From: Gnetum montanum
Lineage: Eukaryota > Streptophyta > Gnetopsida > Gnetales > Gnetaceae
Assembly: GCA_015680685.1 (NCBI GenBank)
Contig: MNCI01001869.1
Location: forward strand, 1-51,186
Length of the DNA stretch: 51,186 nt
Reading direction: 5' to 3'
A program made the position numbers and the translations under genes. Below the pieces are notes generated by a model. That model had not been told where the DNA came from. It did no database searches and worked only from the letters and a program-made list of their open reading frames with translations. Shown one piece after another: positions 9,726 to 21,387 of the stretch (positions are counted from its first letter, which is position 1; each line of letters opens with the position of its first letter).

Positions 9726-10813
9726 TCTAGTGTGGCCTCAAGCTGGAGGTTGTACTTAAACCAGGTGACGAACTGATGTAACAGATCCTCCAAATAGGAT
9801 ATGGAGTTACGTGGTAGGACTCGGTACTAGTCTAAGGAACTGTCCATTAGGGACATGGCGAACATGCGTAGGATTGCATGGGGCCAAGCTTGAAGCCATA
9901 GGGTCTCTGATCGGAATGTTACCAAGTGAGCATTTGGGTCTCCCTTCTTGTTGTACTTGGTTAACTGTGGGAGTATGATTCCCTTGGGTAAAGCTAACAG
10001 TGGCATTGAAGAGCTAATTGGATCATCTTGGTAGAAGTCTAGTACTTTAACTTGTTCAGTGTTTTCCGTTTTGAGGTTCTTTACCTCTTTAGATGATGCT
10101 TGCATCATTTTTTTGGCTTTTGCCCACTCTTCGACAGTAGGTAGATCAGTTGATTGGGAAGATTGTTGGGTTTTCAATTGTTGCTGTGGAGCAACATTCA
10201 TAGTTGTGGTTGGGGGGTGTGGCACATTGAAGTGAGTGGGTTGTTGAGCAAGGGGTATGGTTCCTTGCCTAGCCACAAATTGTGAAGTGACACCCTAAAT
10301 GTATGGAGCTGAAGTGATGAAAGGGGCTCCATGTGTTTACACTTGCGATATGTACTGGGTGGAGATGGACATGGGTAATCTCTATCAGGATACTAGTGCT
10401 TGTGTGCTTGTTGATTCTTGGTGAGGGACTGTTTGTCCCATGCGAGGGTGGAATGATGGGTTCACGTAGGCAGGGGAACTACGGGTGTAATACAAATTCT
10501 CATGTTCAGATTGTGCCACAAAGTCATCTTTCTCGTCTTGGTTTTGGGGCTCCTCAGTGGGTTTCCATGAGTTTTGGCTCCTTGCCATAAGGAGATGGGA
10601 GATGAGTCGGTGCTGGCGCTTAGAAAGGGGGATGATGTCATATACAGAGGGAGTGAATTCATGACCCCCAGGTATATGCGCTCAAAGTTTCATTTTGCTT
10701 CCTTCTCTGTGTGGTTAATGGGAATGTTGGCCTGAATCTTCACACAGATGTAGTTATACTGTTCTTGTATGAGGATTATGTGGACATGTGCACTAGAGAT
10801 CTAGGAAGACTCC
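9726..10813 (-). pseudogene. Element 3 Gag core
   Basis: The minus strand from 10276 to 9827 is open for 149 codons and contains the retrotransposon Gag signature LTKYNKKGDPNAHLVTF, followed by the helical part ending RMFAMSLMDSSLD. After a stop it continues SISYLEDLLHQFVTWFKYN. Upstream, out-of-frame pieces reach back to a possible ATG at about 10813. Gag forms the particle that packages element RNA. The family usually has 400-600 residues; here it is broken by frameshifts and the N joins at 9674-9725. Confidence 0.8.
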
Positions 10814-10899
10814 ATGGTGATGTGACTAGGTAATGTACAAACAAGGAAACAAGTGCAGTGTGTGCAATGTGCAGCGTGTGCAATGTGATTGGACTCCAA

Positions 10900-11165
10900 C
10901 GTGTGTAGCATGACAAGTCTACAACGTGACTAACTATCTAGCATCACTAACTATCCAGTGTGACTAACTGTCTAGCATGACTAACTGTCTAGCATGACCA
11001 ACTGTCCAGCATGACTAACTATCCAACATGACGAACTGTAGCATGGCTAACTATCCAGCATGACTAATTGTCTAGCATGACCAACTGTCCAGCATGGCCA
11101 ACTATCTAGCGTGACCAACTGTCCAGCATGACCAACTACAGTGTGGCTAACTATCCAACATGTGG
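10900..11165. repeat. Short tandem repeats in the leader of element 3
   Basis: More than a dozen degenerate 18-20 bp units of the type CTAACTGTCCAGCATGAC, between the Gag start and the PBS. The phrase GCATGACCAAC also occurs in the LTR palindrome modules, so leader and LTR share a motif. The rest of the leader, 11166-11546, is rich in AGCGTGT/GTGTGTATGC phrases and has no reading frame. Confidence 0.8.
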
Positions 11166-11546
11166 AAACCAGGTACAACATCTGAGGCTAAGGCACGGCG
11201 TGTGTATGCTGAGCACAGTGTGTGTATGCCAAGGATAGGATTCTGGATAGAGCTTGCAACATGTGCTAGCAGAGGATAGCATCCTGGATGCTAAGTGCAG
11301 TGTGTTCCAATAGAGGGCAGCGTGTACAAGCCAAGAATAGCGTTTAGACAGAGTCTGTGAGTAGGGGGCAGCGTTTGCAGGCTAAGGGGAGTGTGTGTAT
11401 GCTAGGGTACAACGTGTGGACATTGTGGAGAGTTGTGAACAGTGTGAACTAGCAATGGTTAGCATGTGGACACTATGAATAGCGTGTGGACGCTGTATGC
11501 TAGATGATGGATGCTGTGGACAGGTAAATGAAATGCAAATAGAAGT

Positions 11547-11565
11547 GGCCCTCCTTCTAGTGCCA
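11547..11565 (-). other. Primer binding site of element 3
   Basis: The minus strand reads TGGCACTAGAAGGAGGGCC five bases after the 5' LTR. It begins with TGG, as complements of tRNA 3' ends do. I could not match the tRNA. Element 2 has the same 19 bases with one change. Confidence 0.7.
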
Positions 11566-11570
11566 AAAAT

Positions 11571-13517
11571 TATGCTGTTCGAAATTGTCAGCGTAAGGCT
11601 GGAAGAAAAATGAATGCCTAAAGATATCTAGAGAGATATAGTGGACCCTACCTTCATGTGAGGGAAAGCTCGAAAAATGAAGATAGAGTGCCTTGGATGG
11701 TCTGCACGTAGATCAAACAAGGATTTACCCTAGCATACACAATGGTAGTGCACCGGGTTATCGTAAACAAACATAAACAAATGCAAACTTAAACATAAAC
11801 AAGCACGAACAAGGTGTAAATAGCGTAAACAAAAAATAATGTAAACTATAAATATGAATAGCAAATATGTAATTGTCTGTATTGATTGAAAATTACAAAG
11901 AAGTGCACTAGTCAGAACGTAGATGTAGAATGATTGCAAGGTAGACATTTAGCCCCAATGGGAACGCAGACGCTGGGAATGTGTAGGTTTCTGGCTCCAA
12001 GGTGTCTAGCTTGACCAAAGAATTGTTCAACATACAGGGTGGTGTTCCCAGGTTTCTCAGCATGACCAAGTTTGGTGCCCAACATTCTATGCTCTTATGT
12101 GTTTCGAATTGCCAACCTTCTAGATCTTGATGCCCCAAAATTTCCAACCACGGTTTAGTGTGAGATTAGGGTATTAATGTAGGTTTGAGTGTAGGATTCA
12201 GATCTATGTGGAAGTTCCATGGTTACTGGATGCTGGAAATGTGGATCGAGTGATAGGTGTGAATGTTTTGACTAGATGCACAAAATTTTACAATGTAGAG
12301 GGTGCAGCGTGACTAAGATCTCTGATGCTGGCATGTGTAATCCACAACGTAAGAGCTTGATATGCTGAAAAATGAAAAATATACAAAGAATGTTAAAGTA
12401 CAAGAGTGAATCTGGATGTATGGACTTTGGATCTACAAATCTATGCTATTTTTGCTCTACCAAGGCCTCTAGTGTGCATGGATCTGGCTCTGGCATGTCT
12501 ACAGCATGTCCTTACATCAGCATCTGGCATCCAACGTCCCAGCGTCCCAATGTTTATGCTGTGCATACGCTAGTGTTAGTGTGCCAACATGACCATCAAC
12601 GTGTCCAATGTTTATAATGCATTTTGAGCCCATTTTTGACTTGTGAGACCTGTTTTCAGAGTGGATCTACATGCCTAAGGTTGAGAGGGTTCTACACATC
12701 TATTTTGAGTTGATTTGAAGGTTGTTTTGGCATACTTTTAGTTGGTCACATTGCCCAGTGTGACCTCAGCATGACCAAATGTTTATGCCCTCTTTTGAGC
12801 TGATTTTTGGACTTTGATGCCTATTTTTTGAAGCTCAACTGTTGCCTGCTCTCCAGGGTGGCCTGGATGCTGAATTTGACTCCATTTTAATGCTATTTTG
12901 GGCCAATTTGCTTTGGTCACATTGTGGTCATGCTGTGCAGCATGACCTCAGCATGACCAACTAAAAGTTCCAAGTTTGGGGCCCAAATTGTGATTTTCTA
13001 GAGCTCGTGAACATGTACAATTGTTGCCTAACTCTTGGGAGTTTAATTCATGTCAAAATTCTGCCTAGAGATGCCTAAATTTAGCTGTTCTTTTTTGGTC
13101 ACGCTATGGTCACACTGTGTAGTGTGACCTCATCATGACTAACTGAAAGTGGCTTAAAACATGTGATTTTGAGCTTGAATTTCAAGGTTCTAGATGCTGG
13201 GAGTTGCAGGGGACTCTAGTGATGCTCAAGGAGGGTCTACGTGCCCAAATTTGGCTTGTTTGGACATGATTTTGTGGCTCCAAACTTTGGTCATGTTGTA
13301 CACATGCTGATCATACACTGGGCAGCATGACTAAAGTGTGTGTGACCAAACATGCACTTTTTTGGGCTTGAAACCCTTGATTATTGATGCCAAGACTTGC
13401 TGTAGTCATCTATGGACCCTTGGGGGACCTTGGTTGCTCCATTTTGGGCCTTGTGAGGCTGCTTCGGAGGCTCACAAGTTGTCTGGAAGTGTTACTGAAA
13501 TTTTTGTGGTGTTTTCA
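11571..13517 (-). repeat. Element 3 right (5') LTR
   Basis: 1947 bp, colinear with 3741-5700. The terminal TG has decayed to TA (11571). It carries the same palindrome modules and ends GTGGTGTTTTCA before the TACAC duplication. Confidence 0.93.
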
Positions 13518-13522
13518 TACAC

Positions 13523-14964
13523 ATTGCTAAATGTAGATATGTCTAGTACAGACATCATAGGTGCATTTAATGCCTTAGTGATTTCATTGGCAACAACTTT
13601 TGTAGCTTTCTCTTTTTCTTTGTGCTGCATCATCAATACAATTGTTCCCTCACCCTCCTCCAAGTGCACCGAAAAGGAGGTGGCATTCCTAGAGATTTTT
13701 GGAAATAGATGATATTAAGAAAGAGACACCATTAACTCTCAGGGATTGGGATTCAATCTCACAAGAAACTGCATTCATTGGGTTAGAAATGTAGGTCCAC
13801 CTCCCTCCATCTAACTAATTATTCAAGCCACTTCATTAAGGTAACTCATTGTAGGTCAATCCATAGATGGATCTCCACCACTCATTCCTGCTCACTACTC
13901 CTACTGTTGTAAGAGTTACTCTTAGATTTTTTGTAGGTGCTCAATGGTAGCACAAGCTTCCAGTGTCATTTCCTAAGTAGATGGTGGAGGTGTTCATTGT
14001 TGTTCCTCTCCTTTAGATATGACATGCCTCTTGTCCTTCATCATTTTAGACCAAGAGGCAATAGAAGTGTTCCTGATCATGTCATTTATGTAGCAGAATA
14101 TCCCTACCCTTTTGAAACATTTTTTGATAAGGCATGGAAAGGGTAGGGTTTTCTTTACATGTTTGTTCTATTTGAAATGCCTTTTTATCTCTAGATAGAT
14201 TAATTGTGGAAGGTTTTCTGGAAATTTCCCACTTAGAGAGGTTCATGCTTAGGCAAAGAAGGTAGTCATCTTACTAGGCCTCACTATCGAATTGAGGTGA
14301 AAGGATTATATCTTAAAGTATACACACTTCACTACTGTAAGCACACCAACTCCTTATGGTAAACCATATAACACCATTGAGTCCACTTCCTTTTTTCCTC
14401 TAGATCAGCTTACGTAGATACTTCTACCAGTTGTGTTTCAAAATCAAGCAACCTAAGAGCTTGCATGATGGCTTTAGCTGAGTAGGACACTTGCATGTCC
14501 TTAATCTTCACAATGGAACCTATAATTCTATTGTTCTAGAAGAGGTATATCTCTTCCATGTACCACTCCTCATTTGAAGTGATCGATGACCACATGGGAG
14601 AGGTTTGCAACTATCTTTACTCTTCTAGAGCATGCTCTAAGAATGGACCAAAGATTAGTTCTAGGAAAACTAAGCATTGGACATCATGGGGCTTGATTAT
14701 GTCAAGGCAGGCTTATGTTAGTGTGACTTCAAGTCTTGGTATGGACCCTAGTGCCTCTCCTCACTATGATTGTTCTATTACAACCTCTTCCTCAGGAATC
14801 TATCCAATAGATTCTACTTTGGGCTTCTACCAAAGAGGTCTTATTTCATGGGTTTCTTTTTCTTGTTCTTGGGTTTTTTCTTATTGGCCCCTTCCTATTT
14901 TGGGTCATTCCTCCCTTGGTCACAATGGTTCTCCCTCCTATGATTGTTTTGAACTTGGTGCCAT
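13523..14964 (-). pseudogene. Element 1 third ORF, proximal part
   Basis: A minus-strand frame starts at an ATG at 14964-14962 (MAPSSKQ). It continues for most of 1.4 kb with stops nearly all explained as decayed W or Q codons, plus frameshifts. Readable pieces include EVTLTWACLDIIKPHDVQCL with a restorable stop, FGPFLEHALEE and KIKDMQVSYSAKAIMQALRL. It lies after integrase in the same sense as gag and pol. After the element 3 insertion it resumes at 3735, giving about 2.7 kb in all. I recognise no domain. A 144-codon plus-strand frame at 14558-14992 lies antisense to it and is judged a shadow. Confidence 0.55.
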
Positions 14965-15224
14965 TTGTAATCACAACATGACCATGGATTAGCAATTATT
15001 GTATAATGTGAAACAATTGGAATACTTGATCTCGTCAGGATGGTTACACCTAGCTAAGTTGTGATTATGGCTGATTTGATTAATTTTAATCCTTATTTTA
15101 ATTGTATCTTAATGTTAATAAGTGGTTATAGTCATATTGAAGGGTGTTGGAAGGGTCAAACTCTCAAAAATTGATGGTTTAATATCATTGTATTTATTAA
15201 TCCTTTGGGGGAGTCCAAAAAAGT

Positions 15225-15545
15225 TTCAAAAAATTCTCATCAAAAACCTTAAAGTTTTCAGCCCTCATGACTAAGAGCTTACCTCCAATAGCTATAGTAT
15301 TGAAGAATAGAGTGATTTGGAAAAATGGTCAAAAGGTTATGGGCTCTAAAAGGTTTGGGGCTCTAAAAAATGGCAAAAACTCCTCTCTTGTTGTGAAGAA
15401 AATGATAAAAAATTTCAAAGTGTTTGGTGGTATTTATAGAGTTTTTGTGTTGCATGGATGAGGCCTAGTTAACAAGGCCTCATTGATGGATTTGGCTACA
15501 TCAACTAGGCCTAGTCAACACATTTGTTAACCAGCATTGACTTTG
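15225..15545 (-). promoter_or_regulatory. LTR-like promoter segment inside element 1, upstream of the third ORF
   Basis: The minus strand holds a strong TATA box, CTATAAATACC, at about 15431-15440. Upstream of it is an inverted repeat, ATGAGGCCT at 15459-15467 and AGGCCTCAT at 15475-15483, followed by CTAGGCCTAGTCAAC. The U3 of the right LTR of element 1 has the same parts: TATA at 30832 and the pair GATGAGGCC (30885-30893) / GGCCTCATC (30932-30940). The third ORF starts about 470 bp downstream. It could be a subgenomic promoter derived from the LTR, or a remnant LTR of another element. Confidence 0.45.
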
Positions 15546-17110
15546 GGAAACTTTGAAAATATAAGGAATTTTTGAGTGCAATGGGAGTCAAATGGAAGCC
15601 CAAAAAGCCACGAACATGATGAAAATAGTAGAAGAGGATGTTGGAGTTCAAAAAATTCTAAAAATTAAGAAAATGATTGGAGAATGAAGTTTATGAGAGT
15701 TTAAGAAGCACAAAGCTAGATGCACAATGGGGCATGCAAAAGATATGATTGCAGCAATGTCTAAGGTAAGGGGCTTAACTATCCAAACCAAGAGCTATGT
15801 AAGTGGGTCCTACCGATACCAAGCACATGCCCTTTTTGTCCTTTCATAACCTTAACTAAGGAGTCTGTGGACCTCATAGTCAATTAATGTTTATGAAAAG
15901 CTAAGGACCAAATAGGAAGAGTCTATCCAAAAATTCCAACATGTCAAACTAAGATATCAAGCATAACATGGAAACTAGCAGTGAGGTGAGTTATGGGTAG
16001 CATAGATGAATGATTGAGAAGGTGGGATGGAATTCCAAATTGAGGTCATAAGAAGTTCCTTGTGGAGTTTGTGTTTAAAATGAGCTAGGAAGATCCATCC
16101 TTAGTCTAGATCAAACCAACTACTTTTAGTGACTTTGCATCATCACTCTAAGACTAATCCACCACTCAAGATACAAGAGTACTCCCATCAAAAGACCACC
16201 ATTCCATAAAGAGAAGAAAAAAGAAGTAGAAAATGAGAGAGGGCGTTAGCTAGAGAAGACCTTCAGGCATGGGTAACATATCTTTCTAGTCCCATAACCA
16301 ATGCTTGTAGCCCATTTATTTGTCAAAGGAATGTGCTTTGAATTTCTGCCATATTCTTTTTGTTTTTTTTTGGATGAGAACCACACCATGCAAAGAATTT
16401 ATTTAACTTCCTATTATTGGTCAATGTGGAATGGTAAGAAGTCAATAAAAATATTTAAGAACCTAAGTAAGTAGAAAAGTACAAAGAGTATTGAGTCCCC
16501 TTGAAGTTACACCCTATACAAACATTTGAATCCTTCCCAATTCTAGAAACTACCAAGGTCACAAATTTATTAGAAGTTTATTTAATGAAGAAACCTCAAA
16601 CTTTCAAAACAAGAAAAACCATAAACTTTGTGGATGGGTGGATGACATGGACTCACTTCTTATTTCATGAAAAATAAATCATTTCTTATTCATCAAACAT
16701 CAAAATTCAAAAATAGAAACCAGACATTAACAATCAAAACATTAAGCATAAACCACCATTAGTAAATAATAGCATTGGCACTACATCCTATGGTAGTAAA
16801 GCACTTTGATTAGCAAAAATAATGAAAAGTCACACAAAAATAAAGTAAAATATATATGAAAGTATAAAATATTCAAGAAATATAAACCATACTAATGATT
16901 TTGTAAAACAAAAATTGAGAAAATCAATAAAATGAAAAACCAAAAAGAGGTAAAAATTAACAAAGTGTAAAACAGAAATGTGTAAAACAAAAAGTGAAAA
17001 AAATAAGAAGCCATGTGTATGATTAGTACAGATGGTCATCTCCCTCATGATTAAGTTGAAAGGAGGAGATGTAGAATATAGAGCGTGGATGTCCATCTAA
17101 TGAGGTAGTA
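15546..17110. other. No gene seen: spacer between integrase and third ORF of element 1
   Basis: AT-rich with A-rich plus strand from 16600 to 17050. No frame of note and no repeat beyond simple T/A runs near 16360. A splice acceptor for the third ORF could lie here, but nothing decides it. Confidence 0.5.
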
Positions 17111-18380
17111 GTTGTATTAGCTTATCTTGGCTCTAGGAAAGATTTCACTTGTTGGATGTTGACCAACTGCTTTCTGTATGGTCTCTCAAGTTTGTAGATT
17201 AACATTACCCCAAAGGGAAAGGTTCCATCAATTATATAAGGTTCCTTCCACAATGTTTTGAGCTTTGTTTTTTAGGGTACATGTGTGGGGTTCCAGTAGA
17301 GAACCTTATCTCAAAGTTGAAATTTTACTTTCTATATTCTAAGGTCATGAAACTTCTTGTTGTATGCCTTGTGCACTTTGTTCAAAGCTAGGGCCACTAA
17401 TNAAACTTCTTGTTGTATGCCTTGTGCACTTTGTTCAAAGCTAGGGCCACTAATTGGTTTTCATCTAGCACATTCAAGTTGATCAATCTTTCTTTTTGTG
17501 CTAGGCTTAGGTCAAGGTCCAAGTCATAGGCTATTGAAAGTGTACAAAGCTTACATTGAATCAGAAGTGTTGGAAGTTTGTTGTACATTAGCTCATATGG
17601 AGAGTAGCCTATAGGGAGTTTTCACATTAAGTGATAGGCCTAGAGGGAATTGTTGAGTTTTGTGCTTTAGTCTCTTCTATATTTTCTTATAGTTTTTATT
17701 AGGATCTTTATGATGTCTCTATTGGTGACTTTTGCTTGACCATTGGCTTAGGGATGATAGGGTGTTGTTAATTTATGTTCAAACTTCAAGCATTGCATCA
17801 ACTTCCAAAAGGTGGCACCTATAAAATGGGTTCCATTATCAAAAATCAATGCATGTGCAATACCAAATCTATTTACAATATTTTGTTACACAAATTGAGT
17901 AGCATTGGATGATGTATAGTCGATGATGACTACTACTTCTGCTCATTTGATGCAGTAGTTGATTGCTACAATGATGTATGCCTTTTCATTGGACATGGAT
18001 GTGATGGGACCCATGAAGTCTATACTCCATATGTCAAAGGACTCAAGTGGTTGAATCTACTATTGAGGATCCTCCATTGGAGCGGTCATCCCACCATCTT
18101 ATTGATGGTGTTTACAAGATTGGATAAACTGGTGGGCATCCTTGAAGATTGTAGATCAATAGTATCATACCATCAGGATTTTCATGGTCATGTGTCTCCC
18201 TGTATAGTGGCCTTTGCAAGGGCTTTTTTGAGCATCTTGGAGAATGCACAATTGGTCCACATCAAGGAAATATCAATGAACTAGGCCATAGGTGCACACC
18301 TTGTAAAAGTATGCATTGATTTCCATGAAGTACTTATCCTGGTGAAGAAACTGATATTTCTTTCTAAAGTCCAAATCCTA
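17111..18380 (-). pseudogene. Element 1 integrase
   Basis: Reading leftwards from 18380: an HHCC-like zinc region (GHYTGRHMTMKI and CKHHQ, where the second cysteine of the pair is lost), then the catalytic core with WSIDFMGPI (first Asp at about 18018-18020) and FDNGTHF (second Asp at about 17838-17840). Where the family has ANGQAEVxNR this copy has ANGQAKVTNR, so the catalytic Glu is Lys (17730-17732). The C-terminal region follows (LKTLWKEPYII...QLVNIQQVK). Integrase would join element cDNA to chromosomal DNA. Many stops and the E-to-K change make it inactive. A 52-bp duplication around the N at 17402 interrupts it. Confidence 0.88.
17350..17454. other. N join with 52-bp duplicated flanks
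   Basis: 17350-17401 and 17403-17454 are identical, separated by a single N at 17402. This is an unmerged contig overlap, so one copy should be removed when reading the integrase. Confidence 0.9.
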
Positions 18381-18990
18381 TGGCATCTCTTGAGTGAGAA
18401 GGTATGTGAGGAGGCCATCATACCATTTTGATTTAACAAGCACTTGGTCATTTATCACTCCTATAAAGAGGAGTTTGTCTAGAAATTGATCAAAGGATGG
18501 ACTTTCCTCTTCTTTACTATCCCATCTTGACCAAGAGAGGTGGTTAGCAAGCCCATTCTTAGTTCCTTTTTGATCTACCATTGTGAGATCAAATTCCTGC
18601 AAGATCATGAGCCACTATATGATATGGGGACTCACTTCTAGCTTATTCATTAGGAAGCAGATGACACTATGATCCTTGTGCACAAATACTTTGTAGCCTA
18701 GCACATAGTGTCTAAATGTTTCAAGAGCATACATCACTACCATTAGCTCTTTCTTAGTTGTGGTGTAATTCAGCTATGCATCCACAATGCTTCAGCTTGT
18801 GCAGTAGATGTAGTATAGATATTTCTTATAATTAAACTACATAAGAATAACTTTCAAGGCATAATTAGATGCATCTATCATTATGTAAAATGGTCTAGAC
18901 TAGTCTAGTGCTTATAGAATTGGAGTTTCTATGAGTTTTTCCTTTAACTATTGGAATGCATGTTTGTACTCCTTAGTTCAGATGAATGGA
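18381..18990 (-). pseudogene. Element 1 RT thumb and RNase H
   Basis: From about 18990 the minus strand shows the end of RT and the start of RNase H in broken frames: PFYIMIDASNYALKVIL, then YTTTKKELMVVMYALETFRHYVLGYKV, then HIIQWLMILQEFDLTMVDQKGT, ending NGLANHLSW (family form VADHLSR). RNase H degrades RNA in the RNA-DNA hybrid. The RT palm with its YxDD motif is absent: the end of Gag joins RT thumb sequence near 18985-19000, so protease and most of RT were deleted. Confidence 0.85.
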
Positions 18991-20749
18991 GCATCTTTCT
19001 AGTTTAGGATTCATCACATACATCCCAGACTCTTGTAAGTGTGACACCACAAGACAACATTCCTTAGGGTGGTTATATTGACAAATTTCACACCCAATGT
19101 CATCATCAAAGTCTATCTCCACAACTTCTTCTATTGTAGTAGCTTTTCCTTTACCTTTTTGGTAGGCACATTTAGCTTCTTTCTTATTTTGCTTTTTAGA
19201 TTCTTTAGTAATCTTAATAGTAGTTTGCTGAAATATCAAAAACAAATTTTTTTATGGGAAAGGTTTTCCTGTTTACCACCTCATCAAGTGGTGACTCCTC
19301 TTCATCATAGAATTAGACCTCCCTTTTCTTGATGGAAGGATCCCTATTATATTCTCTTGCACTTTCTCTATTTCACGACTCATCTTCTTCTTTTGCTACT
19401 TACTATATCTGCCTTTGGATCTGATGAGCTCTTAGTTTGGATAGTATCCCTTGGGCATAAACCCCAAGAGTTCTTCTACTTTCTGCTCTAAGCCCATCTA
19501 TGATGTAGCAAAGTTATTTCCTCTAAGAATAACATGGCTAGGGCATTGATGTAACAGAGAATAATATCTACCCATGGCGACATTCAAGGGTTCATGTGTT
19601 TTCTATTTCTAGCCTTGGATTTTCCTTCTCAGATTAGACACTCTGAAGTATTTTTGGTATTTATCATTAAATATTTCTAGCATGGTACTCCATTTGTAAA
19701 TGAATTCTAGTTGCAAGAAACAATACCAGATTTCTACCTCTTTGATGAGTGTTCTAGGAAACAGCTTCAATTTCTACTAGTCATTTTCTATTTCTTGTAA
19801 TGCATAGCATCAGGAAAGGCTTGTAAATGATTAGAGTTATATCCCTCCTCAAATATTTGGATATTATTTATGTCTAAGTGCTTAATCCAACTATCCTTCA
19901 CATGCCTAGTTTGGATTTTTACAGCCACTTCAATATTTAACATACTTTAGGTTGCCAATAAAGGCTCATTATCATCATTATTGTGTTGTCATCAATGATG
20001 TCCTCTATTACCCCTTCGTTCATTGTGGCCCCAACAATCGGTATTGACTTGTTGTTCACCTCCATTATGGTTGTTCCTTTTGTAACATTTTTTAGAATTA
20101 AAAGAAGATGAAGGAGAAGATGCATATGAAGAGGATGAAGAGGGGGATAACTACCTCCACCATGGTATCTATTGGCTTCCCTTCGGTTGTCACAACCATG
20201 TTCATCAATTTTCTTATCACCTTAATGCTTGTCTGAGTGCTTGCCTTGACTGCCATCTTTAACTAAATCTAGATTGTTAATAGTAGACCATAGATTCAAG
20301 GCCACATACTCATCACTAGTAATAAGGGATGGAGAATTTTCAAGTTGAGAGCCCCTAGAGGAAGGGTCCTCATTATCATCTTTTTTTCGTAGGAATAAGG
20401 GATTAGTGAACCATTTCCACTTCATCAATTCATAGTGCTTCTCCTGATGTCGATTTCTCTAAGGTTGTGTTTCCATGGGATGATAGTCCTGATAGTTGTA
20501 ATCATGCATAATGTACTCATCTTGAAGATCTTGGATGCCTAACTTCTTAAGAGTTTGAAGTAGCACCACGAGCATAGATTGATTAGGAGGAATTACTACA
20601 TTGCCTTCCATGTCACACCATCATAGTTTTTCATCCTGATGTAAGATGAATGTGAAATTAAGCACATACTCATCTAGATGAGTATATATCATTTTGCATT
20701 CTTGAGGGACTGGTGGTTTAGCATCATCATGCCTGTGAGAAGAAGACAT
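18991..20749 (-). pseudogene. Element 1 Gag
   Basis: The start is the ATG at 20749, giving MSSSHRHDDAKPP. Element 5 begins its Gag with the same MSSSH. The middle holds a helical Gag core in shifted frames, with a phrase (GLRAESRRTLGVYAQGILSKL) close to that of element 5. The C-terminal part has a zinc-knuckle-like CEICQYNHPKECC near 19050-19090, followed by a break into RT thumb sequence. Gag would form the particle. About 585 codons, with numerous stops and frameshifts. The 138-bp leader between the ATG and PBS is short and A-rich. Confidence 0.8.
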
Positions 20750-20886
20750 TTTGCAAAAAAAAAAACTGAAATATCAATGTGCATATGTGATTGTATTATG
20801 TGTGAGAATGATGTTGACCTTAGGGTTCATCCAACAATATTTATAATATTCACTAAAATTAGATAGTGCACATTTCAAACAAAAGG

Positions 20887-20906
20887 AGTCCCCAACAACG
20901 GTGCCA
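20887..20906 (-). other. Primer binding site of element 1 (tRNA-Asp type)
   Basis: The minus strand reads TGGCACCGTTGTTGGGGACT one base after the LTR. Plant Athila-type elements use TGGCGCCGTTGCCGGGGA, complementary to the tRNA-Asp 3' end. The differences are C/T and G/A changes expected from decay. Confidence 0.85.
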
Positions 20907-20907
20907 A

Positions 20908-21387
20908 TGATGAGTAGTTGAGTTACCCCTATGCCTAACCATATGAATCATGAAGCATTCATGAATGATCTAGTTGAATATTGTGGAATCTATAGTTTTC
21001 TAGTGCACTAGTTCTCTAAGAAGTGAACTTTATGTTGAGAACATTTGTTGTCTTCAGAACTACACTTGTGAAGCTCAAGGGTATGGTTTAAGTATAATTG
21101 AGGCACATGATTTTATCATTTTATATTTTATAGCTTTAGTACTTTAAATAAATAGGATAAGGAATAAAGTAATTTAATATCTATATTAATCTAATTAGCT
21201 AACTATTGTTTAAATAGTCCTAACATAACTATTTGGTCCCACTTGCTGTGCACATCTGAACACATATAATGTTGTTGGGTTACCAAGTGTTAAGCATTGT
21301 TGAGATTACCAAATTTTATATGCATGCTTAAATCAGTTGTACTTATGTGTTTACTTAATTGATATTTAACTTATCTTGCTTAATTAC
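20908..21387 (-). repeat. Element 1 right (5') LTR, U5-side part
   Basis: Matches 1312-1795 of the left LTR. It is interrupted after TTAATTAC by element 2; ATTAC (21383-21387) is the target duplication. Confidence 0.92.

Larger units (their letters stand above)
3741..13517 (-). mobile_element. Element 3: Tat-like Ty3/gypsy retrotransposon nested in element 1
   Basis: The LTRs are 3741-5700 and 11571-13517, and the target duplication TACAC is present at 3736-3740 and 13518-13522. In minus order: 5' LTR, PBS, long leader with short tandem repeats, gag, proline-rich linker, protease, then directly a repeat-bearing 3' untranslated region, polypurine tract and 3' LTR. RT, RNase H and integrase are missing. 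The insert interrupts the third ORF of element 1, so it is younger than element 1. LTR ends, polypurine tract, adjacent hairpin and 3' repeats resemble element 4, a relative with its integrase preserved. The 3' tandem repeats fit the Tat/Ogre lineage, where such arrays are known. Confidence 0.9.

Noticed and set aside
14558-14992. 144-codon plus-strand frame
   Set aside because: Lies antisense to the third ORF of element 1; composition gives no domain.
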